17,410 nucleotides of DNA from an uncultured Clostridia bacterium (GCA_944377765.1 CALWFX010000048.1:1-17410), one strand, 5' to 3'. Counted from the stretch's first letter, positions 1 through 6,630 are shown. Translations and numbers: made by a program. The notes: generated by a model not told the origin, from the letters alone.

Positions 1-58
1 AGACCAAATAAAGGTCACTTTTAGATTTGTTTGTTAAAAAGTGACCTTTATTTGGTCT
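1..58. repeat. Perfect 22-bp inverted repeat (fold-back) at window edge
   Basis: Bases 1-22 (AGACCAAATAAAGGTCACTT plus TT) are the exact reverse complement of bases 37-58, separated by a 14-base loop. The right arm encodes normal L35 sequence (RPNKGHF), while the left arm replaces the expected basic C-terminus of L35. A perfect hairpin inside a ribosomal protein gene, starting at the very first base of the window, is best explained as a fold-back or contig-end artefact. It may extend beyond the window. Confidence 0.85.
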
Positions 59-133
59 TGCAAACTTAACTTTTCCTGTTGCTGTGAGTGAAAAACGTTT
101 TTTAACGCCACTGTGTGTTTTTTGCTTAGGCAT
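1..133 (-). CDS. rpmI: Ribosomal protein L35 (partial, 3' end disrupted at window edge)
   Basis: L35 is a small basic protein of the 50S subunit. The minus strand from the ATG at 133 reads MPKQKTHSGVKKRFSLTATG and continues with K, V, K, which is the classic L35 N-terminus, followed by a GHFLTNKS segment matching the family's HxLTKKS. A good ribosome binding site (AAAAGGAGAAAAGGTT) precedes the ATG, and infC ends just upstream, giving the conserved infC-rpmI order. After about residue 36 the family should continue with a very basic KRKRNLRK-like stretch. Instead the frame reads SDLYLV up to the edge, because bases 1-22 are an exact reverse complement of bases 37-58. The last eight or so codons are therefore probably not genuine L35 sequence. 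The identity of the first 35 residues is secure. Confidence 0.85.
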   Translation of the reverse strand, partial: MPKQKTHSGVKKRFSLTATGKVKFARPNKGHFLTNKSKSDLYLV

Positions 134-147
134 AACCTTTTCTCCTT

Positions 148-663
148 TTATTTAGTCTTTTTTGGATAAATTACAACAACGACATTACGCCCCATAATTT
201 CTGGCTTTTTGTCGATTGAACCATATTCAGCAAGTTGATTAACAAAACTTTCAACAACTTCAACTGCGTTTTTTGCATAGGCTTGTTCTCTTCCTTTCAT
301 TCTGAGAGTAACCTTAACTTTGTCGCCTTCTTGCAAAATTTTTTGTGCATTTTTAAGTTTAAAGTTGATGTGATATTGGTCAATTCTCATTGATAATTGA
401 ATTTCTTTAAGTTCAATTATTTTTTGATTTTTACGAAGTTCTTTTTCCTTTTTAATACTGTCGAACTTAAATTTGCCATAATCCATAATTTTGCATACTG
501 CAGGATTAGAGTTGCCTGACATTAAAACAAGGTCAAGACCTTCATTATCTGCAATTCCTCTTGCTTTTTCAATTGGCATAACACCAAGTTGCTCACCAGT
601 TGCACCAATAAGGCGAACTTCTTTTGCGGTGATTTGTTCATTGATTAACTGTTCCTTGAAAAT
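148..663 (-). CDS. infC: Translation initiation factor IF-3, AUU start
   Basis: IF-3 binds the 30S subunit, prevents 50S joining and checks the start codon and initiator tRNA. The product is about 171 residues. It begins IFKEQLINEQI, contains the N-domain signature VRLIGATGEQLG and KIMDYGKFKFDSIKKEKE, a lysine-rich linker, and the C-domain VKVTLRMKGRE ending VVVIYPKKTK. The open frame runs upstream to 753, but those 30 codons are hydrophobic and unlike IF-3. The ribosome binding site AAAGGAG lies 9 bases upstream of an ATT codon at 663-661, exactly where IF-3 proteins begin. AUU starts are characteristic of infC and allow IF-3 to repress its own translation. rpmI follows after about 14 bases. 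Confidence 0.93.
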   Translation of the reverse strand: MFKEQLINEQITAKEVRLIGATGEQLGVMPIEKARGIADNEGLDLVLMSGNSNPAVCKIMDYGKFKFDSIKKEKELRKNQKIIELKEIQLSMRIDQYHINFKLKNAQKILQEGDKVKVTLRMKGREQAYAKNAVEVVESFVNQLAEYGSIDKKPEIMGRNVVVVIYPKKTK

Positions 664-800
664 TGTCGTAATCTCCTTTAAAAAAATTTTGGTAGAAGCA
701 TAATGCACCCACCAAAAAAATAATAAAACAAAATTTATTAAATTTTTGACCAAATCAGAAACAAAATTCGACTGGTGAGAAGGATACTTCTGCTTTCATA
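664..800 (-). promoter_or_regulatory. Structured infC-rpmI leader (candidate r-protein autoregulatory leader)
   Basis: The transcript upstream of infC has two distant complementary blocks. The block at 791-774 reads AGAAGTATCCTTCTCACC. The block at 713-691 reads GGTGGGTGCATTATGCTTCT plus ACC. AGAAGTAT can pair with ATGCTTCT, and CTCACC with GGTGGG, closing a long-range stem over an AU-rich middle. Leaders of infC-rpmI-rplT operons in Firmicutes are known to bind L20 and control the operon, so this is probably the equivalent element. The pairing is my reading of the sequence; the ligand is inferred. There is no convincing terminator with a strong GC stem, so control by translation or anti-sequestration is as likely as attenuation. 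Confidence 0.55.
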
Positions 801-807
801 CGCGGTT

Positions 808-837
808 ATTATAGCACAGCATAATTTTATTTGTCAA
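808..837 (-). promoter_or_regulatory. Sigma-A promoter of the infC operon
   Basis: On the minus strand a consensus -35 TTGACA (837-832) and a consensus -10 TATAAT (813-808) are separated by 18 bases. A TGC directly before the -10 gives an extended -10. Transcription should start near 800, leaving a leader of about 137 bases before the AUU start of infC. This is the strongest promoter match in the window, as expected for a ribosomal protein operon. Confidence 0.85.
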
Positions 838-865
838 CAATTTAACATAAAATTTCAAAAAATTT

Positions 866-1441
866 TTACAATTTATCTTCATCTTCATTTTTAATTTTAT
901 TCTTTTTTAACTTTTCTTTAAATTTATGAATGATACTTGTTTCTAAATAGCCACCTGTTTTTAAAGCAATCTTATGACAATTTTTAATGGCATAACTTTT
1001 CATTATAGCTTTACAAAAAATTGTGATACCTGCAATAAGAGAACTTACAACACAAGTTACAAGTAAATTGAGATTTGCTTCTTGAATATTCATGTTGACA
1101 ACCAAACTGACGCCACCCGCTCCACTTAAAATACCGCAGATATCTCCAACAACATCTCCGCCAAAAGAAGAAACTTTGTCTGCGTGTTCGCAAAGTTTAC
1201 AAGCCATTAAATATCCTTTTTCGTTTTTAAACTTTTCAAGTTTTTCTTTACTTATTGTTGTGAAAGCCACAGCAATCATGTCAAAAATCACACTGATAAA
1301 AATGAAGAATACAATGATGAACATCGAAAAGAATGGCGACAAACTTGGCAACAAACTTTGTGAAAAAAGTGAAAAAATGATAGATAAAGATATTGATAAG
1401 AAAAAAACTTTAAACGCCCATCGTGTTAAATTTTTGCTCAT
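866..1441 (-). CDS. Small multi-pass membrane protein, possibly DUF21/CorB-like
   Basis: The product is 191 residues. Hydrophobic segments lie at about 8-30, 38-60 and 125-145, with a weaker glycine-rich one near 98-116 and a lysine-rich tail. The stretch at 54-105 (DMIAVAFTTISKEKL, then a conserved-looking acidic and cysteine-containing segment, then a GDVVGDICGILSG run) recalls the DUF21 transmembrane module of CNNM/CorB-type transporters, in which a helix is followed by a short amphipathic segment and a Gly-rich helix. The CBS domains of full CorB proteins are absent, so any transport role is uncertain. No clear ribosome binding site precedes the ATG. A TAAAAT -10-like box lies at 1452-1447, only five bases upstream of it. 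It stands alone between the terminator at 1476-1506 and the infC promoter. Membrane location is well supported; the function is a guess. Confidence 0.6.
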   Translation of the reverse strand: MSKNLTRWAFKVFFLSISLSIIFSLFSQSLLPSLSPFFSMFIIVFFIFISVIFDMIAVAFTTISKEKLEKFKNEKGYLMACKLCEHADKVSSFGGDVVGDICGILSGAGGVSLVVNMNIQEANLNLLVTCVVSSLIAGITIFCKAIMKSYAIKNCHKIALKTGGYLETSIIHKFKEKLKKNKIKNEDEDKL

Positions 1442-1475
1442 ATTCTATTTTATTCATTAAAAAAACAAAATAGGA

Positions 1476-1506
1476 CTTAAAAAAGAGTGTTTGAAAACAC
1501 TCTTTA
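1476..1506 (-). terminator. Rho-independent terminator after the JAMM-like gene
   Basis: On the minus strand AAGAGTGTTT (1504-1495) and AAACACTCTT (1492-1483) form a 10-bp stem with a tiny loop, followed by a T-rich run. The stem overlaps the stop codon of the upstream gene. It ends the asp23-nusB-xseA-xseB-proS operon and separates it from the membrane protein gene downstream. Confidence 0.85.
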
Positions 1507-2226
1507 TAAACTCCTTTCAGAAAATTCTGGAAACATTGTTTTTCCTTTGAAACTTGGTAACTTTCCATAATTTTCTAATTCAATATTATCAATTTTATAG
1601 AACATATTATTATGAGCCACATCGCAAAAAACAGCATTAAAATCGCCATCACTGTTTATTACCATACCAGCAACTTGAATGTCTTTATTTGTCATTCTAT
1701 TAAAATTTGTTATTGAATTCGAAAAATCTTTATAACCTTGCATATCAGCAAAACTGAAAGCATTTGTCCACTCTGTTGGTATATTTCGTTTTTCTGCATT
1801 TGGATGAGTGTGACCATGAATAATAACTGGCTTTTTATAAGTGGAATTTTTTGCATATTCATTTATTTTTTCAGTTAAATAGCCTTCAAAATTTGCCACT
1901 TGTTCTTTGTTTGAAACAACAGCATTTTCAAATTTATCATAATCTATTTCAATCTTTTCAATTATAACTTCTCCGTTTTCATTTTCATATCCAAACATAA
2001 CAAAAGGGAGTTCAACTAATGTTCGTCTATCTCGTTGTGCATCGATTGTTTCTTTAATAAATGCTATTGTTTCAATTAAATCTTCTTTAATAATAATTTT
2101 ATTTAACGCAGAAGGCAAAACTCTGCCATCAAAAACCGCTTGGCTAATATCCCTTGGAGAAACAGCCATGCCTTTTTTCAAAATATTTTCGTAACCGCGA
2201 TTTAATAATTCATTATAAAAATCCAT
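1504..2226 (-). CDS. JAMM/MPN-like putative metalloprotease-fold protein
   Basis: The product is 240 residues with no signal peptide or membrane segment. Residues 72-95 (VELPFVMFGYENENGEVIIE) resemble the first strand and conserved Glu of JAB/MPN domains. Residues 134-142 read VIIHGHTHP and residues 158-161 read SFAD, giving HxHP...SxxD, the zinc-binding core of JAMM proteins. The spacing between HxH and SxxD is 16 residues rather than the usual 7, so there is an insertion, and the assignment is by motif only. A following strand (VAGMVINSDGDFNAVFCD) fits the fold. It lies 14 bases after proS with an AAAGGAAA ribosome binding site and is the last gene of that operon. Bacterial JAMM proteins process ubiquitin-like, sulfur-carrier or peptide substrates; none is evident here. 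Confidence 0.6.
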   Translation of the reverse strand: MDFYNELLNRGYENILKKGMAVSPRDISQAVFDGRVLPSALNKIIIKEDLIETIAFIKETIDAQRDRRTLVELPFVMFGYENENGEVIIEKIEIDYDKFENAVVSNKEQVANFEGYLTEKINEYAKNSTYKKPVIIHGHTHPNAEKRNIPTEWTNAFSFADMQGYKDFSNSITNFNRMTNKDIQVAGMVINSDGDFNAVFCDVAHNNMFYKIDNIELENYGKLPSFKGKTMFPEFSERSL

Positions 2227-2240
2227 AAGTTTCCTTTTAT

Positions 2241-3962
2241 TTATTTTTCAATCTCTTCAATTTCGTCTGCAATCATAATTTTAAGTTCACTTAAAAGGTC
2301 AGAAAGTGGAATAAAGTTTGTTTCTCCATTTTCTCGCATTGTAACTTCTGCAACTCCATTTGCCATTGTTTTTGGACTGATAACCACTCTTATTGGCATT
2401 CCCATAAGTTCGCTGTCAGTAAGTTTAACGCCCGCTGAAACCTTTCTGTCGTCAAACAAAACTTCAATGCCAGCATCTTCCATTTTCTTATATAACTCAT
2501 ATGCAACAGCTTCAACATTTTCATCGTCAAGTCTAAGTGGGCAAAAATGAACATGCCATGGTGCAATTGTCATTGGCCAAACAATTCCCTTGTCATCTGC
2601 TTTTTCTTCCACAACGCTTGCAAGGGCTCTTCCAATTCCAATTCCATAGCACCCCATAATAGGCTCACTCATAGAGCCATCTGGCATGGAAACTTTCATT
2701 CCCATAGATTTTGTGTATTTTGTGCCAAGTTGGAAAATATTACCAATTTCAATTCCCCTTGTAAGTCTTAATTTCTCGCCACAAACAGGGCATCTGTCTC
2801 CTTCTTTAACAAGAGCAATATCATTGAAAGTAACATCTTTTAAATCTCTTGATGCACTAACATTTCTGATATGATAATCTTCTTTATTTGCTCCTGTAAC
2901 AAAATTTTCAAGCCCCATAATTGATGTGTCATAAAAGACCATTGCGTCTTCTGGCACTTCCAAATTTACGCAACCAATATTGCCTGCAACAAGATTAAAT
3001 TTATCGGTATCTGCCACTTTTATTTCACTCTTTGCAAGTTTTGCAAGTTTCTTTTCATTAACATCATAGTCGCCTCTAAGGAAAGCAACCACAAGTTTAT
3101 CGTCTTCTGTTACATAGCAAACCGCTTTAACTGTGTTTGAAGGGTCAATTTCAAGAAAATGACATACTTCTTCAATTGTTTTGGCATTACCTGTGAAAAC
3201 TTCTTCAATTTCTTGCACTTCTTTTAAAGTATTTTCTTCCTTCTTGCCTTCTGCAACTTCCATATTTGCTTTGTATCCACACTTATCACAAAGAACAAGT
3301 CTATCTTCTCCCGCATCTGTTACAAGCATAAATTCATCAGCAACCTTTCCACCCATAATTCCGCTATCGCTTCTTACAGATATAAAATTTTTAAGTCCAA
3401 TTCTCTTATAAATTCTGTTATAAGCATCATAAGCCTTTTTATAGTAATTATCCAAATCTTCCTGACTTGTATGAAAAGAATAAGCATCTTTCATCAAGAA
3501 CTCTCTAACCCTAATAAGTCCACCACGTGGTCTTGCTTCATCACGATATTTTGTTTGGATTTGATAAATCATGCAAGGCAATTGCTCATGACTTTTAATT
3601 GTGTTCATTGCCATGTGAACTGCTGCTTCTTCATGCGTCATGCCAAGAAGCATATCATGACCAGACCTATCTTTAAAACGCAAAAGTTCTTCTTGAATAG
3701 AATTGTATCTTCCAGACATTTCCCAAAGTTCTCTTGGCATTACCACAGGAAACAAAACTTCTTGTCCATCAATCTTATTCATCTCTTCACGAATTATATT
3801 TTGAATTTTTTCACTCACTCTTTGAGCAGGTGGAAGCATGGAAAATATGCCAGTGCTAACCTGTTTTATGTATCCAGCACGAATAAGATAAATATGACTT
3901 TTAAGTATTGCTCCATTTGGAACTTCTTTCAGTCTTTCTCCAACAAGTTTACTTAATTTCAT
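2241..3962 (-). CDS. proS: Prolyl-tRNA synthetase, bacterial type with editing domain
   Basis: ProRS charges tRNA-Pro with proline in the cytosol. The 573-residue product is the full length for the bacterial form. Class II motif 2 is visible at about 138-165 (KYRDEARPRGGLIRVREFLM, then KDAYSFH). An insertion of about 150 residues (roughly 240-390) has the YbaK-like editing domain that clears Ala-tRNA-Pro. The CPVCGEKL and RGIEIGNIFQLGTKYTKSMG segment follows, then motif 3 (GCYGIGIGRALASVVEE), and a C-terminal anticodon-binding domain (WPMTIAPWHVHFCPL onward). The start overlaps the end of xseB by four bases (ATGA), showing translational coupling. In Bacillus subtilis proS is elsewhere, so its place after xseB is specific to this lineage. 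Confidence 0.97.
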   Translation of the reverse strand: MKLSKLVGERLKEVPNGAILKSHIYLIRAGYIKQVSTGIFSMLPPAQRVSEKIQNIIREEMNKIDGQEVLFPVVMPRELWEMSGRYNSIQEELLRFKDRSGHDMLLGMTHEEAAVHMAMNTIKSHEQLPCMIYQIQTKYRDEARPRGGLIRVREFLMKDAYSFHTSQEDLDNYYKKAYDAYNRIYKRIGLKNFISVRSDSGIMGGKVADEFMLVTDAGEDRLVLCDKCGYKANMEVAEGKKEENTLKEVQEIEEVFTGNAKTIEEVCHFLEIDPSNTVKAVCYVTEDDKLVVAFLRGDYDVNEKKLAKLAKSEIKVADTDKFNLVAGNIGCVNLEVPEDAMVFYDTSIMGLENFVTGANKEDYHIRNVSASRDLKDVTFNDIALVKEGDRCPVCGEKLRLTRGIEIGNIFQLGTKYTKSMGMKVSMPDGSMSEPIMGCYGIGIGRALASVVEEKADDKGIVWPMTIAPWHVHFCPLRLDDENVEAVAYELYKKMEDAGIEVLFDDRKVSAGVKLTDSELMGMPIRVVISPKTMANGVAEVTMRENGETNFIPLSDLLSELKIMIADEIEEIEK

Positions 3963-4165
3963 TCCACTTCCTCCTCTGTTATTTTATCAAATTCCTTTTT
4001 TATTTCAAAAAGTTTTTTTGAGGTTTTAGATAGTTCCGCCTGACAAAATTTTGCCAAAGCAATTGCTCTATCAAAAAGTTTTTCACTTTCTCCAAGTGGT
4101 AATATTTCGCTGTCAAGTTTTGTGGTAATTTCTTCCAATTCCTTAATTGCGTCTTCGTAATTCAT
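3959..4165 (-). CDS. xseB: Exodeoxyribonuclease VII small subunit
   Basis: XseB associates in several copies with one XseA to form exonuclease VII, which degrades single-stranded DNA to oligonucleotides. The 68-residue helical product has the family pattern: NYEDAIKELEEITTKLDSEILPLGESEKLFDRAIALAKFC in its N-terminal two thirds, matching the F/YE.A...LE.IV..LE....PLEES...YE.G..L...C layout, followed by a charged coiled tail. It follows xseA by 11 bases with an AAAGGAG ribosome binding site and overlaps proS by four bases. Confidence 0.93.
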   Translation of the reverse strand: MNYEDAIKELEEITTKLDSEILPLGESEKLFDRAIALAKFCQAELSKTSKKLFEIKKEFDKITEEEVE

Positions 4166-4176
4166 AAACTTCTCCT

Positions 4177-5355
4177 TTAATATTTTTTTTCAATAGGTTC
4201 TGCAACAACAAAGCCATCTGCAAAGTTTATTTGTAAGTTGTTTTCCATGTCGACCTTTTCCGCGCTATCTATATTTTTTCCATTCTGCTCAATCTTAGCA
4301 TATCCTCTTTTTAAAACAGCCCTTGGGTCAAGTTTGGAAAGCACACTTGTTTTAAGTTCCAGCTTGTGTGTTTCATCCTTTAAGTAGTTATCAATATAAT
4401 CTGACAATTTTTCAGTTTTAGAAGTTAGCATATAACTTTTATCAGTTAAATAATCTTCAAATTTTGTTGAAAGTAAAGAAATTGTATCTTGGAACATCTC
4501 AGTTTTATCACTAATAAAATTCATCAAATCTCGCTCTATTTTTTTAATATAAAAAACTAAGGTTTCTTTTTCTTTAACTCTATCTTGCGTTAAAAGTTCT
4601 GCTGCCGCACTTGGTGTTGGTGCTCTTAAATCGCTGACAAAATCAATGATTGTGAAATCTGTTTCATGACCAACAGCAGAAACAATAGGCTTTTTACAAG
4701 CATAAGTTGCTCTTGCCACACATTCGGTGTTATAGGCAGATAAATCTTCCATTGAGCCACCGCCACGAGCAACAATCACAACATCAACATGATCATAGTC
4801 AGAAAAGAAATTTATTCCATCGCAAATCTCTTTTTCAGCATCATTCCCCTGAACTTTTGTTGAATAAAGAACAATATCAACCGATGGATTTCTTCGCCAT
4901 GTAATGTTTTTTATATCTTGAATAACTGCACCTTCTTTTGAAGTTACAACTCCAATACGCTTAATCGTTTTTGGCATAGGCTTTTTATGTGCTTGGTCAA
5001 AAAGACCTTCTTTTTCAAGTTTATCTTTAAGTTCCATGAAGCGTTGATATAAAAGCCCTTGTCCTGCTGGTTCAATTTTGTATGCAACATAGTTAAAACG
5101 ACCGCTTTTTGTGTAAAAATTAGGTCCACCATAAAGTGTTACCAAATCGCCTTCTTTAATATTTTCAAAAATGGCAGAACTAAAACAAACGCAAGGCAAA
5201 GTGCTTTGCTCATCTTTAACTGAAAAATAAATTGCTGTTTTTGCTCTTGACACGCCAAAAACTTCTCCAACAACATTAACAGTATGGAGAAGTTCTTCGT
5301 TGTTAAAAATATCTTTAACAAAGTTATTAAATTGAGTAACACTTATTGCTTGCAT
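4177..5355 (-). CDS. xseA: Exodeoxyribonuclease VII large subunit
   Basis: This is the catalytic subunit of exonuclease VII. The N-terminal OB-fold occupies about 1-100 (SVTQFNNFVKDIF, VVGEVFGVSRAKTAIYFSVKD). The catalytic core has RIGVVTSKEGAVIQDI, the glycine-rich ARGGGSMEDLSAYN and SAVGHETDFTIIDFVSDLRA followed by PTPSAAAEL, all diagnostic. A coiled-coil region follows, then the C-terminal KRGYAKI motif. At 392 residues it is somewhat shorter than the usual 400-450, probably because the coiled-coil arm is reduced. It starts one base after the nusB stop codon, so translation is coupled to nusB. Confidence 0.96.
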   Translation of the reverse strand: MQAISVTQFNNFVKDIFNNEELLHTVNVVGEVFGVSRAKTAIYFSVKDEQSTLPCVCFSSAIFENIKEGDLVTLYGGPNFYTKSGRFNYVAYKIEPAGQGLLYQRFMELKDKLEKEGLFDQAHKKPMPKTIKRIGVVTSKEGAVIQDIKNITWRRNPSVDIVLYSTKVQGNDAEKEICDGINFFSDYDHVDVVIVARGGGSMEDLSAYNTECVARATYACKKPIVSAVGHETDFTIIDFVSDLRAPTPSAAAELLTQDRVKEKETLVFYIKKIERDLMNFISDKTEMFQDTISLLSTKFEDYLTDKSYMLTSKTEKLSDYIDNYLKDETHKLELKTSVLSKLDPRAVLKRGYAKIEQNGKNIDSAEKVDMENNLQINFADGFVVAEPIEKKY

Positions 5356-5356
5356 A

Positions 5357-5737
5357 TTATTTTAAAATAGATGAAAGAAGTCCATTGATAAACTTACTGC
5401 TTTCATTGGTTGAATATTTTTTAGAAATTTCAAGTGCTTCATTAATTGCAACAGCCTTTGGTGTTTGGCAATACTCAATTTCTGTAAGTGCCATATAAAC
5501 AAGAGCAAGGTCAATGCGATAAACACGAGATATGTCAAAATTCTTTAAATGAGTTTTAATTTTTTCATCAAGTTCATTTTTATGAGAATTATACATTTCA
5601 AAAATTTCTTCACAAAATTTTTTGTCTTCTTCTTTTTTAAGTGGACTTGTAACTTCTATTATTGTTTCTTCTTCTGTTCCTTTAAAGAGAGTTTCAAAAA
5701 TAAGTTTAAAGGCACTTTCTCTTGCCTCTCTACGCAT
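5357..5737 (-). CDS. nusB: Transcription antitermination factor NusB
   Basis: NusB binds boxA RNA with NusE (S10) and supports antitermination in rRNA operons. The product has the all-helical NusB pattern: MRREARESAFKLIFE at the N-terminus, a middle helix with KFCEEIF, then the conserved core RVYRIDLALVYMALTEIEYC with PKAVAINEALEISKKYST and the C-terminal KFINGLLSSILK. The frame is open up to 5779, but the extra 14 residues are unlike NusB. The ATG at 5737 has the ribosome binding site AAAGAGGTG at the right distance, so I start there, giving 126 residues. This start overlaps the end of the asp23-family gene by eight bases. Confidence 0.93.
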   Translation of the reverse strand: MRREARESAFKLIFETLFKGTEEETIIEVTSPLKKEEDKKFCEEIFEMYNSHKNELDEKIKTHLKNFDISRVYRIDLALVYMALTEIEYCQTPKAVAINEALEISKKYSTNESSKFINGLLSSILK

Positions 5738-6101
5738 CTGCCACCTCTTTATCACATTCAACATCCATGATATGAACATTGATTTTCATAGGTTTTAATG
5801 CCACCATGGTTGCAAGAGAATTTCTTATATTTTCCTGAACACGATAGGCAATATCGGGCACATTGAAACCAATATATATATTGATATAGACATCAATGGT
5901 AAGTGCGCCATTTTTTTCAAATTTAATTTCCACACCATCGTCATATTTATTTAAAAGTTTTTTAATTAATGGTCTATGACGATTGCAAACACTTTCAACA
6001 CCATTAATTTCCTTTGCTGCAAGGTTGATGATGGAAACTAAAATATTTCTATCAAGTGTGATTTTACCTTTATTTCTGTTATCTTCATTTTTAACTGCCA
6101 T
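5730..6101 (-). CDS. Asp23/Gls24 family protein (YqhY-like)
   Basis: Members of this family are small cytosolic or membrane-associated proteins linked to envelope stress or, for YqhY in Bacillus, to control of fatty-acid synthesis. The 123-residue product has the family features: a start of strand and helix (GKITLDRNILVSIINLAAKEINGVESV), a central strand pair (VEIKFEKNGALTIDVYINIYIGFNVPDIAYRVQ, shown here only as its key residues VEI, LTIDVYI and IGFNVPDIA), and a closing VNVHIMDV-like strand. Its place immediately before nusB is the same as yqhY in Bacillus, although accB and accC, which normally precede yqhY, are missing. It has an AAAGGGAG ribosome binding site and its own promoter and heads the operon asp23-nusB-xseA-xseB-proS-JAMM. 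Confidence 0.88.
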   Translation of the reverse strand: MAVKNEDNRNKGKITLDRNILVSIINLAAKEINGVESVCNRHRPLIKKLLNKYDDGVEIKFEKNGALTIDVYINIYIGFNVPDIAYRVQENIRNSLATMVALKPMKINVHIMDVECDKEVADA

Positions 6102-6123
6102 AAAAACTCCCTTTTACAGCACT

Positions 6124-6153
6124 ATTTTAGCATAATTAAATTTGTTTTGTAAA
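6124..6153 (-). promoter_or_regulatory. Vegetative promoter of the asp23-nusB-xseAB-proS operon
   Basis: On the minus strand a -35 TTTACA (6153-6148) and a -10 TAAAAT (6129-6124) are 18 bases apart, with a TGC extended -10. The -35 begins directly after the spoIIIAH stop codon. This gives the housekeeping genes sigma-A expression independent of the sporulation operon upstream. Transcription should start near 6117. Confidence 0.75.
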
Positions 6154-6615
6154 CTATTCAACAGGAATTATTACAATATTTTTTGGTTCAACTTCAAGTT
6201 GTTCGGTAACTGTTGTTGTTATTTTTGCAACTTCTGCAGAAGTAAGTTCAGCACTTTCAACAACAACATTCACTTTTGTGTCTGTAATTGAAACCACACA
6301 ATCAGTAAACCCTTGTGATTTAATAAGTCCTTCAACAGCAAGTTCCTTTTCCATAACGCTTATTAAATCAAGTTTTGCTTGTTCAGCATTCTTAACCGCT
6401 TCCTCGGTTGAAGTTTCACTGTCAATTATTGCATCATAATACAAAATTTGTTGATCTCTTGATGTTTCTCTGTCATTTCTGTATGAAACAAAATAAGATG
6501 TTGTTGTGGTGGTGGTTGGACTTATATTATTGTTTAAAACAATATTAAGATACCCAGTGACTCCCAACAAAACGACCATAACTGAAAGAATGATAATTTT
6601 TGTTCTTTTCTTCAT
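6154..6615 (-). CDS. spoIIIAH: Stage III sporulation protein AH
   Basis: SpoIIIAH is the mother-cell partner of SpoIIQ. Together they form the ring-shaped channel linking mother cell and forespore. The 153-residue product has one N-terminal membrane helix (about 7-26), a threonine-rich linker (TTTTTT near 35-40), a helical segment with DRETSRDQQILYYDAIIDSE, and a C-terminal ring-building (EscJ/PrgK-like) domain with VVSITDTKVNVVVESAELT and a final strand KNIVIIPVE. It is the last gene of the spoIIIA operon, 15 bases after spoIIIAG, with an AAAGGAG ribosome binding site. It is shorter than the Bacillus protein (about 218 residues), the difference being in the linker. Confidence 0.93.
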   Translation of the reverse strand: MKKRTKIIILSVMVVLLGVTGYLNIVLNNNISPTTTTTTSYFVSYRNDRETSRDQQILYYDAIIDSETSTEEAVKNAEQAKLDLISVMEKELAVEGLIKSQGFTDCVVSITDTKVNVVVESAELTSAEVAKITTTVTEQLEVEPKNIVIIPVE

Positions 6616-6630
6616 ATAAACTCCTTTTAA

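Noticed and set aside
664..753. N-terminal extension of IF-3 by 30 residues
   Set aside because: The extension is hydrophobic and unlike IF-3, overlaps the structured leader, and the ribosome binding site lies inside it just before the AUU.
841..865. AT-rich hairpin as terminator of the membrane protein gene at 866-1441
   Set aside because: The possible stem has only A-T pairs and no clear T run in the right place, so it is not supported.
1092..1460. 122-codon plus-strand open frame opposite the small membrane protein gene
   Set aside because: The minus-strand reading gives a coherent membrane protein; the plus-strand product is Lys/Ser/Thr-rich without recognisable features, and no promoter was seen.
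3471..3956. 161-codon plus-strand open frame inside proS
   Set aside because: It is antisense to a full-length, well-conserved proS, has low-complexity Phe/His/Asn-rich composition and no ribosome binding site.
5738..5779. Longer start for NusB
   Set aside because: The 14 extra residues do not match NusB and the good ribosome binding site belongs to the ATG at 5737.
6480..6520. Short triplet repeat (GTTGTGGTGGTGGTTGG region)
   Set aside because: It is the codon run of the threonine-rich linker of SpoIIIAH, not a separate element.
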